Positions 1 through 5,584 of a DNA stretch of 10,298 bases are shown here, piece by piece. The number at the start of each line of letters is the position of its first letter. Within the stretch, counting starts at the first letter, position 1. A program made the translations under genes and the position numbers. The notes beneath the pieces were generated by a model. The model ran no database searches. It saw nothing but the letters and a program-made list of their open reading frames with translations, and was not told the DNA's origin. The DNA comes from CAYGBW01 sp964348185 (GTDB taxonomy: Bacteria > Desulfobacterota > BSN033 > WVXP01): assembly GCA_964348185.1 (NCBI GenBank), contig CAYGBW010000163.1:1-10298 (forward strand), read 5' to 3'.

Positions 1-497
1 TCCTTGTCCATCATGAAGATGTAATCGAGGTTTTGGTCGAACGAGGGATCCGGAGTCACGGTTTTGACGACCACGGTGTAGTCATCGACAATGTCCACCG
101 AGTCGACCTGCTTGCCGATGTCCATGAACTCAGAGCAGCATTTGGGGTCCTTCAATCGCTCGAAGGTGAACTTGACATCCTCGGCAGTGAAGGGGTTGCC
201 GTTGTGGAACTTGACCCCCTTACGGAGATAGAACTTCCAGGTCAAAAGACCGGGGTGCTCATATCTCTCGGCCAGGGCGGGATACAGCTTACCATCGACC
301 CTCCGCTGCAGCAGACCGTCAAAGAAGTTGGCCATAACCGACATATTCGCGTCCGCATTCGAGCCACCCGGGTCCATCGTTACCGGTGCTGAGTCCACAC
401 CCACTACGATGGACGAGGCGGTGCTCGCGCCTCCTGGAAAACCCATGGAGGCTGCGATGAAGACTGCCACGAAAATTGAAATGAGCATCGTTTTCAT
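1..497 (-). CDS. ABC transporter substrate-binding protein, family 5 (peptide/nickel type), N-terminal part
   Basis: This is a periplasmic ligand-binding protein of an ABC importer of the SBP_bac_5 family (oligopeptide, dipeptide, nickel and related ligands). The window holds the first 165 codons; the rest lies beyond base 1. Residues 1 to about 26 form a signal peptide: a basic MKT start, a hydrophobic stretch (LISIFVAVFIAASM), then small residues. Family hallmarks follow: a VGVDSAPVTMDPG segment, NFFDGLLQ, then LYPALAERYE, and VKFHNGNPFTAEDVKFTFER, the usual family 5 signature. The ATG at 497 is chosen because an AGGAGGGG ribosome-binding site lies seven bases upstream and the signal peptide starts there. 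The ligand cannot be named from the N-terminus. The gene lies downstream of a candidate cyclic di-GMP riboswitch and has two candidate promoters. Partners (permeases, ATPases) would be expected beyond base 1. The family is clear; the substrate is unknown. Confidence 0.92.
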   Translation of the reverse strand, partial: MKTMLISIFVAVFIAASMGFPGGASTASSIVVGVDSAPVTMDPGGSNADANMSVMANFFDGLLQRRVDGKLYPALAERYEHPGLLTWKFYLRKGVKFHNGNPFTAEDVKFTFERLKDPKCCSEFMDIGKQVDSVDIVDDYTVVVKTVTPDPSFDQNLDYIFMMDK

Positions 498-504
498 TTT
501 TTCC

Positions 505-563
505 CCTCCTTTCAATCCTTACTCAATGCATGGTTTTCATCCCCCGAAATTTCGTCACCTCCT
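505..563 (-). promoter_or_regulatory. Duplicated ribosome-binding/start region with mini-ORF in the leader of the solute-binding protein
   Basis: Two similar translation-start regions follow each other on the minus strand. The upstream copy has GAAAGGAGGTGA (about 556-567) and then ATGAAAACCATGC starting at 540. The downstream copy has GAAAGGAGGGG and then ATGAAAACGATGC starting at 497, the real gene start. The upper ATG opens a five-codon ORF, MKTMH then TGA (523-540). Its SD lies 17 bases away, too far for good use, and the perfect palindrome CGAAATTTCG (545-554) lies between them. A CACCTTT segment just upstream could pair with AAAGGAGGTG and hide this SD. This may be a decayed duplication or a leader peptide. 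Confidence 0.45.
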
Positions 564-589
564 TTCTCCAAAGGTGGACCGATAGGGCC

Positions 590-618
590 ATGATAGACCC
601 TTTTTTGATCGAGGTCAA
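590..618 (-). promoter_or_regulatory. Candidate sigma-70 promoter, proximal, for the solute-binding protein
   Basis: On the minus strand TTGACC (613-618) is followed after exactly 17 bases by TATCAT (590-595), five of six consensus matches in each box. Transcription would start near 583 and give a leader of about 86 bases. It lies downstream of the riboswitch aptamer, so transcripts from here would escape ligand control. Confidence 0.5.
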
Positions 619-652
619 TACAGATTGCCTGCCACATAACGACGGGCTCCGA

Positions 653-703
653 TGTCCTTTCGGACAGGCTCAGTCCTGTCACACGGGCCCATTCGATAGG
701 CCC
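653..703 (-). other. Mutually exclusive hairpins downstream of the GEMM-I aptamer (possible expression platform)
   Basis: On the minus strand GACAGG (675-680) can pair with CCTGTC (663-668). Alternatively TGTCC (662-666) pairs with GGACA (653-657) across a GAAA tetraloop. The two hairpins share bases 663-666 and cannot form together, as expected of a switching platform. A further stem GGGCC/GGCCC lies at about 686-703. No U-tract follows, so a simple intrinsic terminator is not supported. Confidence 0.35.
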
Positions 704-713
704 AGGGAGGATG

Positions 714-804
714 AAAGTGGCAACCCCCAGTGGGGATCAAGCGGGCCTGGTACCTCCCCTTGGCTCTCCGTCCCACCCTCCCAGGTGGTTTGGCTTTGTC
801 GACA
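714..804 (-). ncRNA. GEMM-I riboswitch aptamer, predicted cyclic di-GMP class
   Basis: Read on the minus strand, the segment follows the GEMM-I layout. After a GACAA start comes the AAACC strand of P2 (787-791). The P2 stem (773-778 with 783-788, six pairs including one G-U) closes a GGGA tetraloop, a GNRA loop at 779-782. Next come GGGACGGAGAGCC (762-774), P3 (GGGGA 755-759 with TCCCC 732-736, CCA 761-763 with TGG 727-729) and GGGTTGCC (719-726). From memory this lines up with the Vibrio Vc2 and Geobacter GEMM-I RNAs. The ligand-contact position 20 is G (794), as in cyclic di-GMP binders; the cyclic GMP-AMP variants have A. A18 (796), A47 (767), the C21-G46 pair (793/768) and C92 (720) are also present. 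One departure is G for A at position 48. Near-consensus promoter boxes lie just upstream, and the first gene downstream is the solute-binding protein. P1 pairing is weak and the expression platform is unclear. Confidence 0.75.
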
Positions 805-810
805 ACGCCC

Positions 811-838
811 ATTATAGGGGGACCATGAGGGACGTCAA
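811..838 (-). promoter_or_regulatory. Sigma-70 promoter driving the riboswitch leader
   Basis: On the minus strand TTGACG (833-838) and a perfect TATAAT (811-816) are separated by 16 bases. The predicted start, near 804, is right at the 5' end of the GEMM-I aptamer. A perfect palindrome TTGTCGACAA (796-805) overlaps the predicted start and could be an operator or simply the 5' arm of the RNA. The full leader to the ATG at 497 would be about 307 bases. Confidence 0.65.
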
Positions 839-857
839 GACCAGAATCAATGGAATG

Positions 858-958
858 GGGGTCAAACCTTGATTTGTGATTTAAGCCTTTGAGGTTTTCA
901 ACGCGTGGGGTCATGATTACATTCGTGATTCTATAATCACTGATCAAGGTTTGACCCC
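858..958. repeat. REP/MITE-like inverted-repeat element with a third internal motif copy
   Basis: The two ends are inverted repeats: GGGGTCAAACCTTGAT at 858-873 and its exact reverse complement at 943-958. They extend inward to 24-nt arms with two mismatches (858-881 and 935-958). A third, diverged copy lies directly at 907-930 (17 of 24 identical to the first). Bases 925-940 also form a small hairpin, GTGATT with AATCAC. The size and layout suggest a non-autonomous REP or MITE-like element of the kind linked to Y1 (IS200-like) transposases, and I recall similar GGGGTCAAA ends in such elements. No target-site duplication or transposase is seen. It sits between the divergent riboswitch and vapBC promoters. 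Confidence 0.7.
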
Positions 959-987
959 TCCTGCCAAAGCCCCCACCATCAGGGAAC

Positions 988-1016
988 TTGACGTTCACAC
1001 GGATCTCGTGTAACAT
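988..1016 (+). promoter_or_regulatory. vapBC promoter with inverted-repeat operator candidate
   Basis: TTGACG (988-993) and TAACAT (1011-1016) are spaced by 17 bases. Between them lies the inverted repeat ACACG-GATCT-CGTGT (997-1011), a likely binding site for the antitoxin or toxin-antitoxin complex, since such operons usually repress themselves. The expected start, near 1022-1023, leaves only about six bases before the vapB ATG. This fits the lack of a Shine-Dalgarno sequence there. Confidence 0.55.
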
Positions 1017-1028
1017 GACATCAGTGCT

Positions 1029-1259
1029 ATGAAAAACGTAAAGATTACACTCGATGAGGAAGTCGCTCGGTGGGCGCGGATTCGCGCAGCGGAACGAGAC
1101 ACCAGTGTTTCGCGCCTCGTGGGGGAAATGCTCCGGGAAAAGATGTTGGAGGAAGAAACGTACCAGGCAGCAATGCAGCAATACCTCTCTCAACCCGCCA
1201 AAAGGCTGAAGCGATCTGGCACCAAGTATCCCCGCCGCGAGGAACTTCATGACCGTTAG
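1029..1259 (+). CDS. vapB: VapB-type antitoxin, ribbon-helix-helix-like
   Basis: A 76-residue antitoxin for the PIN toxin encoded next to it. Residues 1-45 look like a ribbon-helix-helix/CopG-type DNA-binding unit: a beta strand (MKNVKITLDEE), helix 1 (VARWARIRAAERD), the turn TSVS, then helix 2 (RLVGEMLREKMLEEE). The basic C-terminal part (about 45-76, with AKRLKRSGTKYPRREEL) is the part that normally binds and blocks the toxin. No Shine-Dalgarno sequence precedes the ATG. With the promoter at 988-1016 the message would be nearly leaderless. The last 11 bases overlap the toxin gene in another reading frame, so the two are probably translationally coupled. The exact antitoxin subfamily is not certain. 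Confidence 0.85.
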   Translation: MKNVKITLDEEVARWARIRAAERDTSVSRLVGEMLREKMLEEETYQAAMQQYLSQPAKRLKRSGTKYPRREELHDR

Positions 1260-1692
1260 CGTTTTTGTTGACACGAACGTCCTCGTTTATAGTAGAGATG
1301 CGTCCGAGCCTGAGAAGCAAGAGCAAGCGATAGCCTGGATGAAGCACCTTTGGGACATTGGCGCAGGCCGTTTGAGCGTCCAGGTGCTCCAAGAATTCTA
1401 TGTGACAGTCACCGAGAAGCTCGAACCGGGGCTTGACGCTAACAGTGCTCGTAGCGACGTGCGATTTCTGATGACATGGCGTCCCGTACCGGTTGATACC
1501 CGGATCATCGAGGGGGCGTGGACGATTCAGGATCGTTACCGGCTTTCTTGGTGGGATGCTCTCATCGTCTCCGCAGCCCAAGTAACGGATTGCCGCTATT
1601 TGCTCACGGAAGACCTTCAGGAGGCCCAGAAGTTCGGTGGTGTTGAAGTGATCAGTCCGTTCGTCAAATCACCCGCATCCCTTAGCCTTTAG
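1249..1692 (+). CDS. vapC: VapC-type PIN-domain ribonuclease toxin
   Basis: A 147-residue PIN-domain protein, the usual length for VapC toxins. These are Mg-dependent endoribonucleases that cut tRNA or rRNA and stop translation until neutralised by VapB. The acidic active-site set is visible: D8 in FVDTNVLVYS, E49 in LQEFY, D103 in SWWDALIVSAA and D122 in LLTEDL. The spacing is that of an intact PIN domain. The ATG at 1249 lies inside the end of vapB and overlaps it by 11 bases, the common arrangement for co-translated toxin-antitoxin pairs. A GCCGCGAGGAAC segment just upstream may serve as a weak ribosome-binding site. RNA target unknown. No terminator is obvious after the stop. Confidence 0.93.
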   Translation: MTVSVFVDTNVLVYSRDASEPEKQEQAIAWMKHLWDIGAGRLSVQVLQEFYVTVTEKLEPGLDANSARSDVRFLMTWRPVPVDTRIIEGAWTIQDRYRLSWWDALIVSAAQVTDCRYLLTEDLQEAQKFGGVEVISPFVKSPASLSL

Positions 1693-2135
1693 CGCAAGTC
1701 ACCTGCTCACGAGTTGAATTCGATTTTCCCTCCTCTCTCTCATACCGGTTCCAGCTCAGTCCAAAGCCCCACGTTTCGGTCAAAGTGATCCAGAATAAAC
1801 TCTACATTCTGCCAATTGTTCATCGACCCGACCCAATCAATCCAAAGACTGGCCCGTGCCAGCATCGCCGTGAAAGATCTTCCAACGCTCTGTCCCTCTG
1901 ATTCACAAACCGATAGAAGGAGCACAATTATTGCATATGAAAGAGGTGAAGCGTCTGGGTGCCACGCTGAATCTCTGCGACACCCTGGGCAATGACCTTC
2001 TTGAGGTTATCGGGGAAAAGAAAAAGACCAAAACGATCTTCCCAGGAATCAAGAATCACATCCGGCTCTTGATTTGGACTGGGAGGAGATCGAAGAACGG
2101 GAACTGGAGAGGGGAGAAAACTACGGGCCCAGCCA
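1693..2135. other. Gene-poor stretch, possibly decayed coding remnants
   Basis: No gene is convincing here. Three open stretches look partly protein-like but lack good starts: a 61-codon minus frame (1740-1925, GTG start, no SD, ending in ILDHFDRNVGLWTELEPV); a minus frame ending at 1928 with LFLFPDNLKKVIAQGVAEIQ; and a plus frame without a start codon ending near 2196 with LDLDWEEIEERELERG. They overlap or face each other and none matches a family I know. The stretch may contain broken genes or be plain spacer. Confidence 0.3.
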
Positions 2136-2164
2136 TTGCCATGGACCCCGCTTTCTTGTATATT
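2136..2164 (+). promoter_or_regulatory. Candidate sigma-70 promoter for the HAD phosphatase
   Basis: TTGCCA (2136-2141) and TATATT (2159-2164) are spaced by 17 bases and match consensus at five of six positions each. A start near 2171 would leave a 41-base leader before the ATG at 2212. No strong Shine-Dalgarno sequence is seen in this leader. Confidence 0.5.
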
Positions 2165-2211
2165 TGGGCTCATCCGATGAAATGCCGAAGCTCTGAATGG
2201 AATTCTGACCC

Positions 2212-2895
2212 ATGTTGATTTTCCAGCGAAAATCCTTTGACGGTCTCAAGGCGATCATCTTCGATATGGATGGGACCCTCATCGATTCGATCGATGTGTA
2301 CCATACCATCATCAAAGATGTCTTGGAATGGCTCGGCATGGAGTTGACCCATTCCAAAGAGGTGGTGTTCGAGAATTTCAGTCATGGGCGAAGACTCTCC
2401 GAATTCCTCTTTCCTGCTGATCTGGAGAATCGAGAAGAGACCGTTGAACGGTTCAACAGCCAGGCCATCAAGGCATTCAGGGAGGTCTTCGCAAAGGGGG
2501 AGGTGGAGCTGATTGATGGGGTGGACGGTCTTTTCGAGGAACTCACAGACAGAGGATTCTCTCTCGCTCTTGTGACCTCATCGTCGACTGAGGCCGTGAT
2601 CCCTTTCCTGAAGGCAAAGAAACTCCACGCCTATTTCGATTGTGTCCTGGGCCGTACCGAAGTGCCCCGACTAAAGCCCTTCCCCGACCCCCTGCTGAAA
2701 TGCCTCGAGATCCTGGATGTTGAACCCTGTGAATCCATATACATTGGAGATTCGATCATCGACATTCAGGCTGGAAAAGCCGCGGGAACCGGGACGGTCG
2801 GAGTTCTGACAGGAACCTCTGATCTGAATCGTCTGAAAGCAGAAGCCCCTGATGTGATCATGGATTCAGTGAGGGATCTGCTCACAATCCTGTGA
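2212..2895 (+). CDS. HAD-superfamily hydrolase, phosphoglycolate phosphatase/beta-phosphoglucomutase-like
   Basis: A 227-residue haloacid dehalogenase-like phosphatase with all four motifs. Motif I is FDMDGTLID (nucleophile D18, acid/base D20). Motif II is LVTSSS (around S123). Motif III is K155 in RLKPFPDP. Motif IV is IGDSIID (D180, D184). An alpha-helical cap lies between motifs I and II (about 25-100), the C1 cap of the Gph/PGM branch. Such enzymes dephosphorylate small phospho-metabolites in the cytoplasm. The preserved D20 favours phosphatase or mutase activity, but the substrate cannot be told from sequence. An in-frame stop lies just two codons before the ATG at 2212, so the start is the ATG or the TTG after it. 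The gene has its own candidate promoter and ends four bases from the stop of the convergent membrane-protein gene. Confidence 0.88.
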   Translation: MLIFQRKSFDGLKAIIFDMDGTLIDSIDVYHTIIKDVLEWLGMELTHSKEVVFENFSHGRRLSEFLFPADLENREETVERFNSQAIKAFREVFAKGEVELIDGVDGLFEELTDRGFSLALVTSSSTEAVIPFLKAKKLHAYFDCVLGRTEVPRLKPFPDPLLKCLEILDVEPCESIYIGDSIIDIQAGKAAGTGTVGVLTGTSDLNRLKAEAPDVIMDSVRDLLTIL

Positions 2896-2896
2896 G
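2881..2896. other. Small hairpin between convergent genes
   Basis: CTCACA-ATCC-TGTGAG forms a perfect six-pair stem that spans the HAD stop codon, four bases from the stop of the opposing gene. No T-run follows in either direction, so a terminator role is weakly supported. Confidence 0.25.
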
Positions 2897-2899
2897 GGT

Positions 2900-3202
2900 T
2901 CAGCTATCGCTCCAGCCCTTTTGGGTTTCCCCTCCTCGATGGACTTTGAGCCTGTCCCACATGACCCTGACAAGGTAGGCGATGCAAAGGCCCATCAGAC
3001 CGAACACCGCCATACAGAGACCCACAAGATAGATGAGCTGGCCGAAATTGGAAATCCCTCCAGAAGCCCCGCCCAGAAGAGACCGGATGATCAGGGAGAG
3101 CAGAAAGAGTATGGTCAGAAGAAAAAGGCTATAATAAGCCCACCATGAAACATCCTTGATCTTTCCAAAGAGGCTGCGGTTTGATGTGCGCTTTTCACTC
3201 AT
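2900..3202 (-). CDS. Small two-helix membrane protein of unknown function
   Basis: I do not recognise this 100-residue protein. It has a basic N-terminus (KRTSNRSLFGKIK), a first membrane helix at about 19-42 (rich in L and I, starting with WWAYY), a glycine-rich loop (GGASGG) and a second helix at about 54-79. The tail is basic to polar and ends in GWSDS. The positive-inside rule suggests both ends are cytoplasmic. It starts 25 bases after the stop of the large cytochrome gene on the same strand and is probably co-transcribed, so a role in anchoring or assembling that cytochrome is possible but unproven. An in-frame TAA lies two codons before the ATG, which fixes the start. The nearest good GGAGG lies about 20 bases upstream, too far, so translation may be weak or coupled. 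Confidence 0.7.
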   Translation of the reverse strand: MSEKRTSNRSLFGKIKDVSWWAYYSLFLLTILFLLSLIIRSLLGGASGGISNFGQLIYLVGLCMAVFGLMGLCIAYLVRVMWDRLKVHRGGETQKGWSDS

Positions 3203-3227
3203 AAAGGGTTAACCGACCGTCGGCCTC

Positions 3228-5387
3228 CTATTCCTCCTGAGCCAAAAGCCTTTCGACTTGATCAAGCATCTTGCCCGTCACATCGGCCACTTCCTGGGCG
3301 TATTCGAGATTATGTTCCCCTTTTCCCACCTTCAGGAGAGTGAAGTTATGCTCTGCATCTCCGAACACTTTTGTAAAGACAAAGGTGTGCTTGCCCTTCC
3401 TCTCTTGATTCTGGATCTCTTCCCTGATACGGGCAGTGCGGGGCTCGAGGTGCCTGACCAGAGAATCGGCCGTGCTCTTCCAGTCGGAGACGATTTCGCC
3501 GTAGCTCTCCTCATGGCAACCGATGCAAGCCTCTCTGATCTGGCGGAGACCCGATTCCAATCCTTCCGGTACCCCCTGGTGACAGTCGCCACATTCGGTA
3601 ATCCCGACCTTGAAAGAAGGTGAGGCTTCCACCCCAATAGCCGTCCGCCCCTGGAAGACATTCCCCACGGCCTCGTGACAATCGATACACTCCACCTTTC
3701 CCGCGCCCTCGCCATGATGGCAGATATCACACTTTTTGAAGTATGTTTCACCGTGATCCTCTCTCGCTCCCGTTCTCGGCGAATGACAGTCGGTGCAGTC
3801 CATGTCGCCAAGGTGAGGCCGATGGGGGAAGGCGGTTCTGCCAAAAGTGACCTTTTGATCCTCAATTCCATCGTGGCAGAGCGAGGTGCACGTGTACCGG
3901 GTCTCAACCTCCTTGGGCTGATAACCCTCCCGAAGAAGGGCCAGCGCCTCTTCCGTATTGTTTCTGGCGTGATTCAAGAGCTTTATGGCGTACTCGATGT
4001 TGTGAACCCCCTTGCCCAAGAGGATAAAGGAAAAGTTGTGGCGAGCCTCGTTGAGAAGGCTCTCCGCTCTCCGGAGATCCCTCTCCTCCGGGGTCCCGGC
4101 TTTGGCGTCATAGAGTTCCCGCTGAACCTTAAAAATCCGCCGATTGAGATCGTTCTCCAACTCCATCAGAATCTTTTTCCAGCTCAGAAGCATCTTGTCC
4201 GTGCCCACGCCATGGCATTCCACACAGGACTCGGCCAGGGCCCTTTCAGTAAACCGGCTGGTGAAAAGGGCCGCCTGGCCCTCTTTATGACTCTTGTGAC
4301 ACCCGGTGCAGTCGATTCCCGTGACGAACATCGTGTCCGGTGTATTGAAAACGCCAATGCCCCCTGTCCCTGCATACATCTCCCGAGGGCCAAAATGAAC
4401 GTTTCCAGGGTGGCATTTTTGACAACTCCCTGAAAAATGGGCCATCGTCGGCACCCCGGTGATCTCGTGCCGGATCTCCGTGTGACATTCGTAACATTCG
4501 ACCTTGTGATCCGTGACGTGCATGCGGTGCATGAACTCCGATGAATACGTCGTCGTCAGGATGTCCGGCTCATTGTGACACTCGATACATTTATTGTCCG
4601 GAACGGCGCCATCCCCTTGGTTGATCCCCCCATGACACTCCACGCAGAGGATCCCCCGTTCGATGTACTTTTTGTGATTGAATTTGACCCCTCTAACCTC
4701 GAGGTCGCCTTTTGGCTGCACATGGCAGGCCCCGCACTCTGCACAGGAGAGACACTCCTCCTCTCCCTGAAGACCGGCCTTATAGAAGTGGCAGACAAAA
4801 CAGTGGGTTTCGGTCACGGTGAGGTGGGCCCCCTGGACGATCTGGGCGTGGCAGGTGGTGCACCGCAGTTTTTTGCCCCTCCTCAACTCATCGAGATGCC
4901 TTCCGTGATCGAAGGCCACATTCTTGAAAATCATTTCTCGTCTGAGATCTTCCCGCTTATGGCATCCCTCCTGGAGACAGGTGGCATCGCCGATCTCTGC
5001 ATGGGGCTTGGCTGGTCTCTTCCCGGATAGGAAATAGGCCAGTGAGACCTGTCCATCCCTCCACTTCCCCTTCAAATGGTTCAAAAACCCGGGTTCGTAG
5101 TGACACTGAGCGCAGGTGGCAAAGCTGTGGGTTGAGGCCTTCCAGGAGTCCACATAGGCCTTCATGTCGTGGCAGAGTCCGCAAAAGGTCGTGGTCTCTG
5201 AAAACTTATAGCCCATCGCCACGATAACAACCAAAACAACAGCGCACAGAGAGAGAAAGGCAAGGAGCCCTTTTTTGTGTTCCTTGGTGCCCCGATAGGT
5301 CTCCCGCCAAAAGGCCAGCCAGAAGTTGGTGATGTATTTCCAGAGATCAGCGATGAGTCGAAAATAGCTCTTGATCAATCCTCTCAT
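3228..5387 (-). CDS. Membrane-anchored multihaem cytochrome c, NapC/NirT-type N-terminus, 18 potential haem sites
   Basis: A 719-residue periplasmic electron carrier held by one N-terminal membrane helix (about 41-59). The first two haem motifs and the SWKASTH spacing (CGLCH 69-73, CAQCH 92-96) match the NapC/NirT/NrfH quinol dehydrogenase family, which takes electrons from menaquinol. Further CXXCH motifs start at 176, 196, 218, 248, 267, 298, 322, 360, 388, 531, 553, 567, 599 and 621, 16 in all. Two variants are CX4CH at 137-143 and CX3CH at 500-505, for 18 possible haems. Known NapC/NrfH proteins have four or five, so most of this protein is an extension. Two helical segments lack haem motifs (about 395-498 and 626-719) and both contain GKG.HN.EYA, showing an internal duplication. 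An extra CXXC pair (C212, C215) precedes the sixth site. The ATG is set by GGGAGGGA six bases upstream. It has its own promoter and a structured leader; partner redox enzyme unknown. Confidence 0.9.
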   Translation of the reverse strand: MRGLIKSYFRLIADLWKYITNFWLAFWRETYRGTKEHKKGLLAFLSLCAVVLVVIVAMGYKFSETTTFCGLCHDMKAYVDSWKASTHSFATCAQCHYEPGFLNHLKGKWRDGQVSLAYFLSGKRPAKPHAEIGDATCLQEGCHKREDLRREMIFKNVAFDHGRHLDELRRGKKLRCTTCHAQIVQGAHLTVTETHCFVCHFYKAGLQGEEECLSCAECGACHVQPKGDLEVRGVKFNHKKYIERGILCVECHGGINQGDGAVPDNKCIECHNEPDILTTTYSSEFMHRMHVTDHKVECYECHTEIRHEITGVPTMAHFSGSCQKCHPGNVHFGPREMYAGTGGIGVFNTPDTMFVTGIDCTGCHKSHKEGQAALFTSRFTERALAESCVECHGVGTDKMLLSWKKILMELENDLNRRIFKVQRELYDAKAGTPEERDLRRAESLLNEARHNFSFILLGKGVHNIEYAIKLLNHARNNTEEALALLREGYQPKEVETRYTCTSLCHDGIEDQKVTFGRTAFPHRPHLGDMDCTDCHSPRTGAREDHGETYFKKCDICHHGEGAGKVECIDCHEAVGNVFQGRTAIGVEASPSFKVGITECGDCHQGVPEGLESGLRQIREACIGCHEESYGEIVSDWKSTADSLVRHLEPRTARIREEIQNQERKGKHTFVFTKVFGDAEHNFTLLKVGKGEHNLEYAQEVADVTGKMLDQVERLLAQEE

Positions 5388-5394
5388 GGTCTCC

Positions 5395-5485
5395 CTCCCT
5401 GACAGTGCTTCCGTCTCCTCATCTGCCCTATCTCGTCCCGAGGGCTGGGTAGCCTGGAACCCGGTTTTCCCGCTAGGAAAGGTAC
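5395..5485 (-). ncRNA. Structured leader RNA of the 18-site cytochrome gene, family unknown
   Basis: The leader predicted from the promoter at 5500-5528 is rich in pairing. It contains GGTACC, a GGGT/ACCC hairpin, then GCCC-TCG-GGA-CGA-GATA-GGGC (a nested stem with a GGA loop), then GAGGAGACGGAAGCACTG just before the ribosome-binding site. The order GGTACC, GGGAAAACC, CAGCCCTCG, AGGGC, GGAAGCACTG vaguely recalls a cobalamin riboswitch. However, the hallmark GGTG..AATCC loop is missing and GCCACTG is altered, so this is only a hint. Confidence 0.25.
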
Positions 5486-5499
5486 CAAATCATATCAGA

Positions 5500-5528
5500 A
5501 GAATACTCGAACTTGGACTGTCCGTCAA
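5500..5528 (-). promoter_or_regulatory. Candidate sigma-70 promoter for the 18-site cytochrome gene
   Basis: On the minus strand TTGACG (5523-5528) and TATTCT (5500-5505) are spaced by 17 bases. The start would be near 5493, giving a leader of about 105 bases before the ATG at 5387. Together with the terminator at 5585-5620 it makes the two cytochrome genes separate transcription units. Confidence 0.5.
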
Positions 5529-5584
5529 TAATTATCTCACCCGAGGGCAGGCGAGTTTTCGATCACCTCAGGCGGCAAAACGAC

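Noticed and set aside
714..804. Cyclic GMP-AMP (GEMM-Ib) assignment for the aptamer
   Set aside because: The position that is A in the Geobacter cyclic GMP-AMP riboswitch is G here (794), which favours cyclic di-GMP. Some variants bind both, so this is a preference, not proof.
615..1581. Minus-strand frames opposite vapB and vapC that run into the riboswitch region
   Set aside because: vapB and vapC have intact family motifs on the plus strand. The minus frames read through the repeat and the aptamer, which are better explained as non-coding.
3675..4433. Plus-strand open frame (252 codons) opposite the 18-site cytochrome gene
   Set aside because: Antisense shadow of a clear multihaem gene; no recognisable domain or start signal.
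5388..5500. Cobalamin riboswitch call for the cytochrome leader
   Set aside because: Only scattered blocks fit; the GGTG..AATCC loop and an intact GCCACTG are missing. Kept as an unassigned structured leader.
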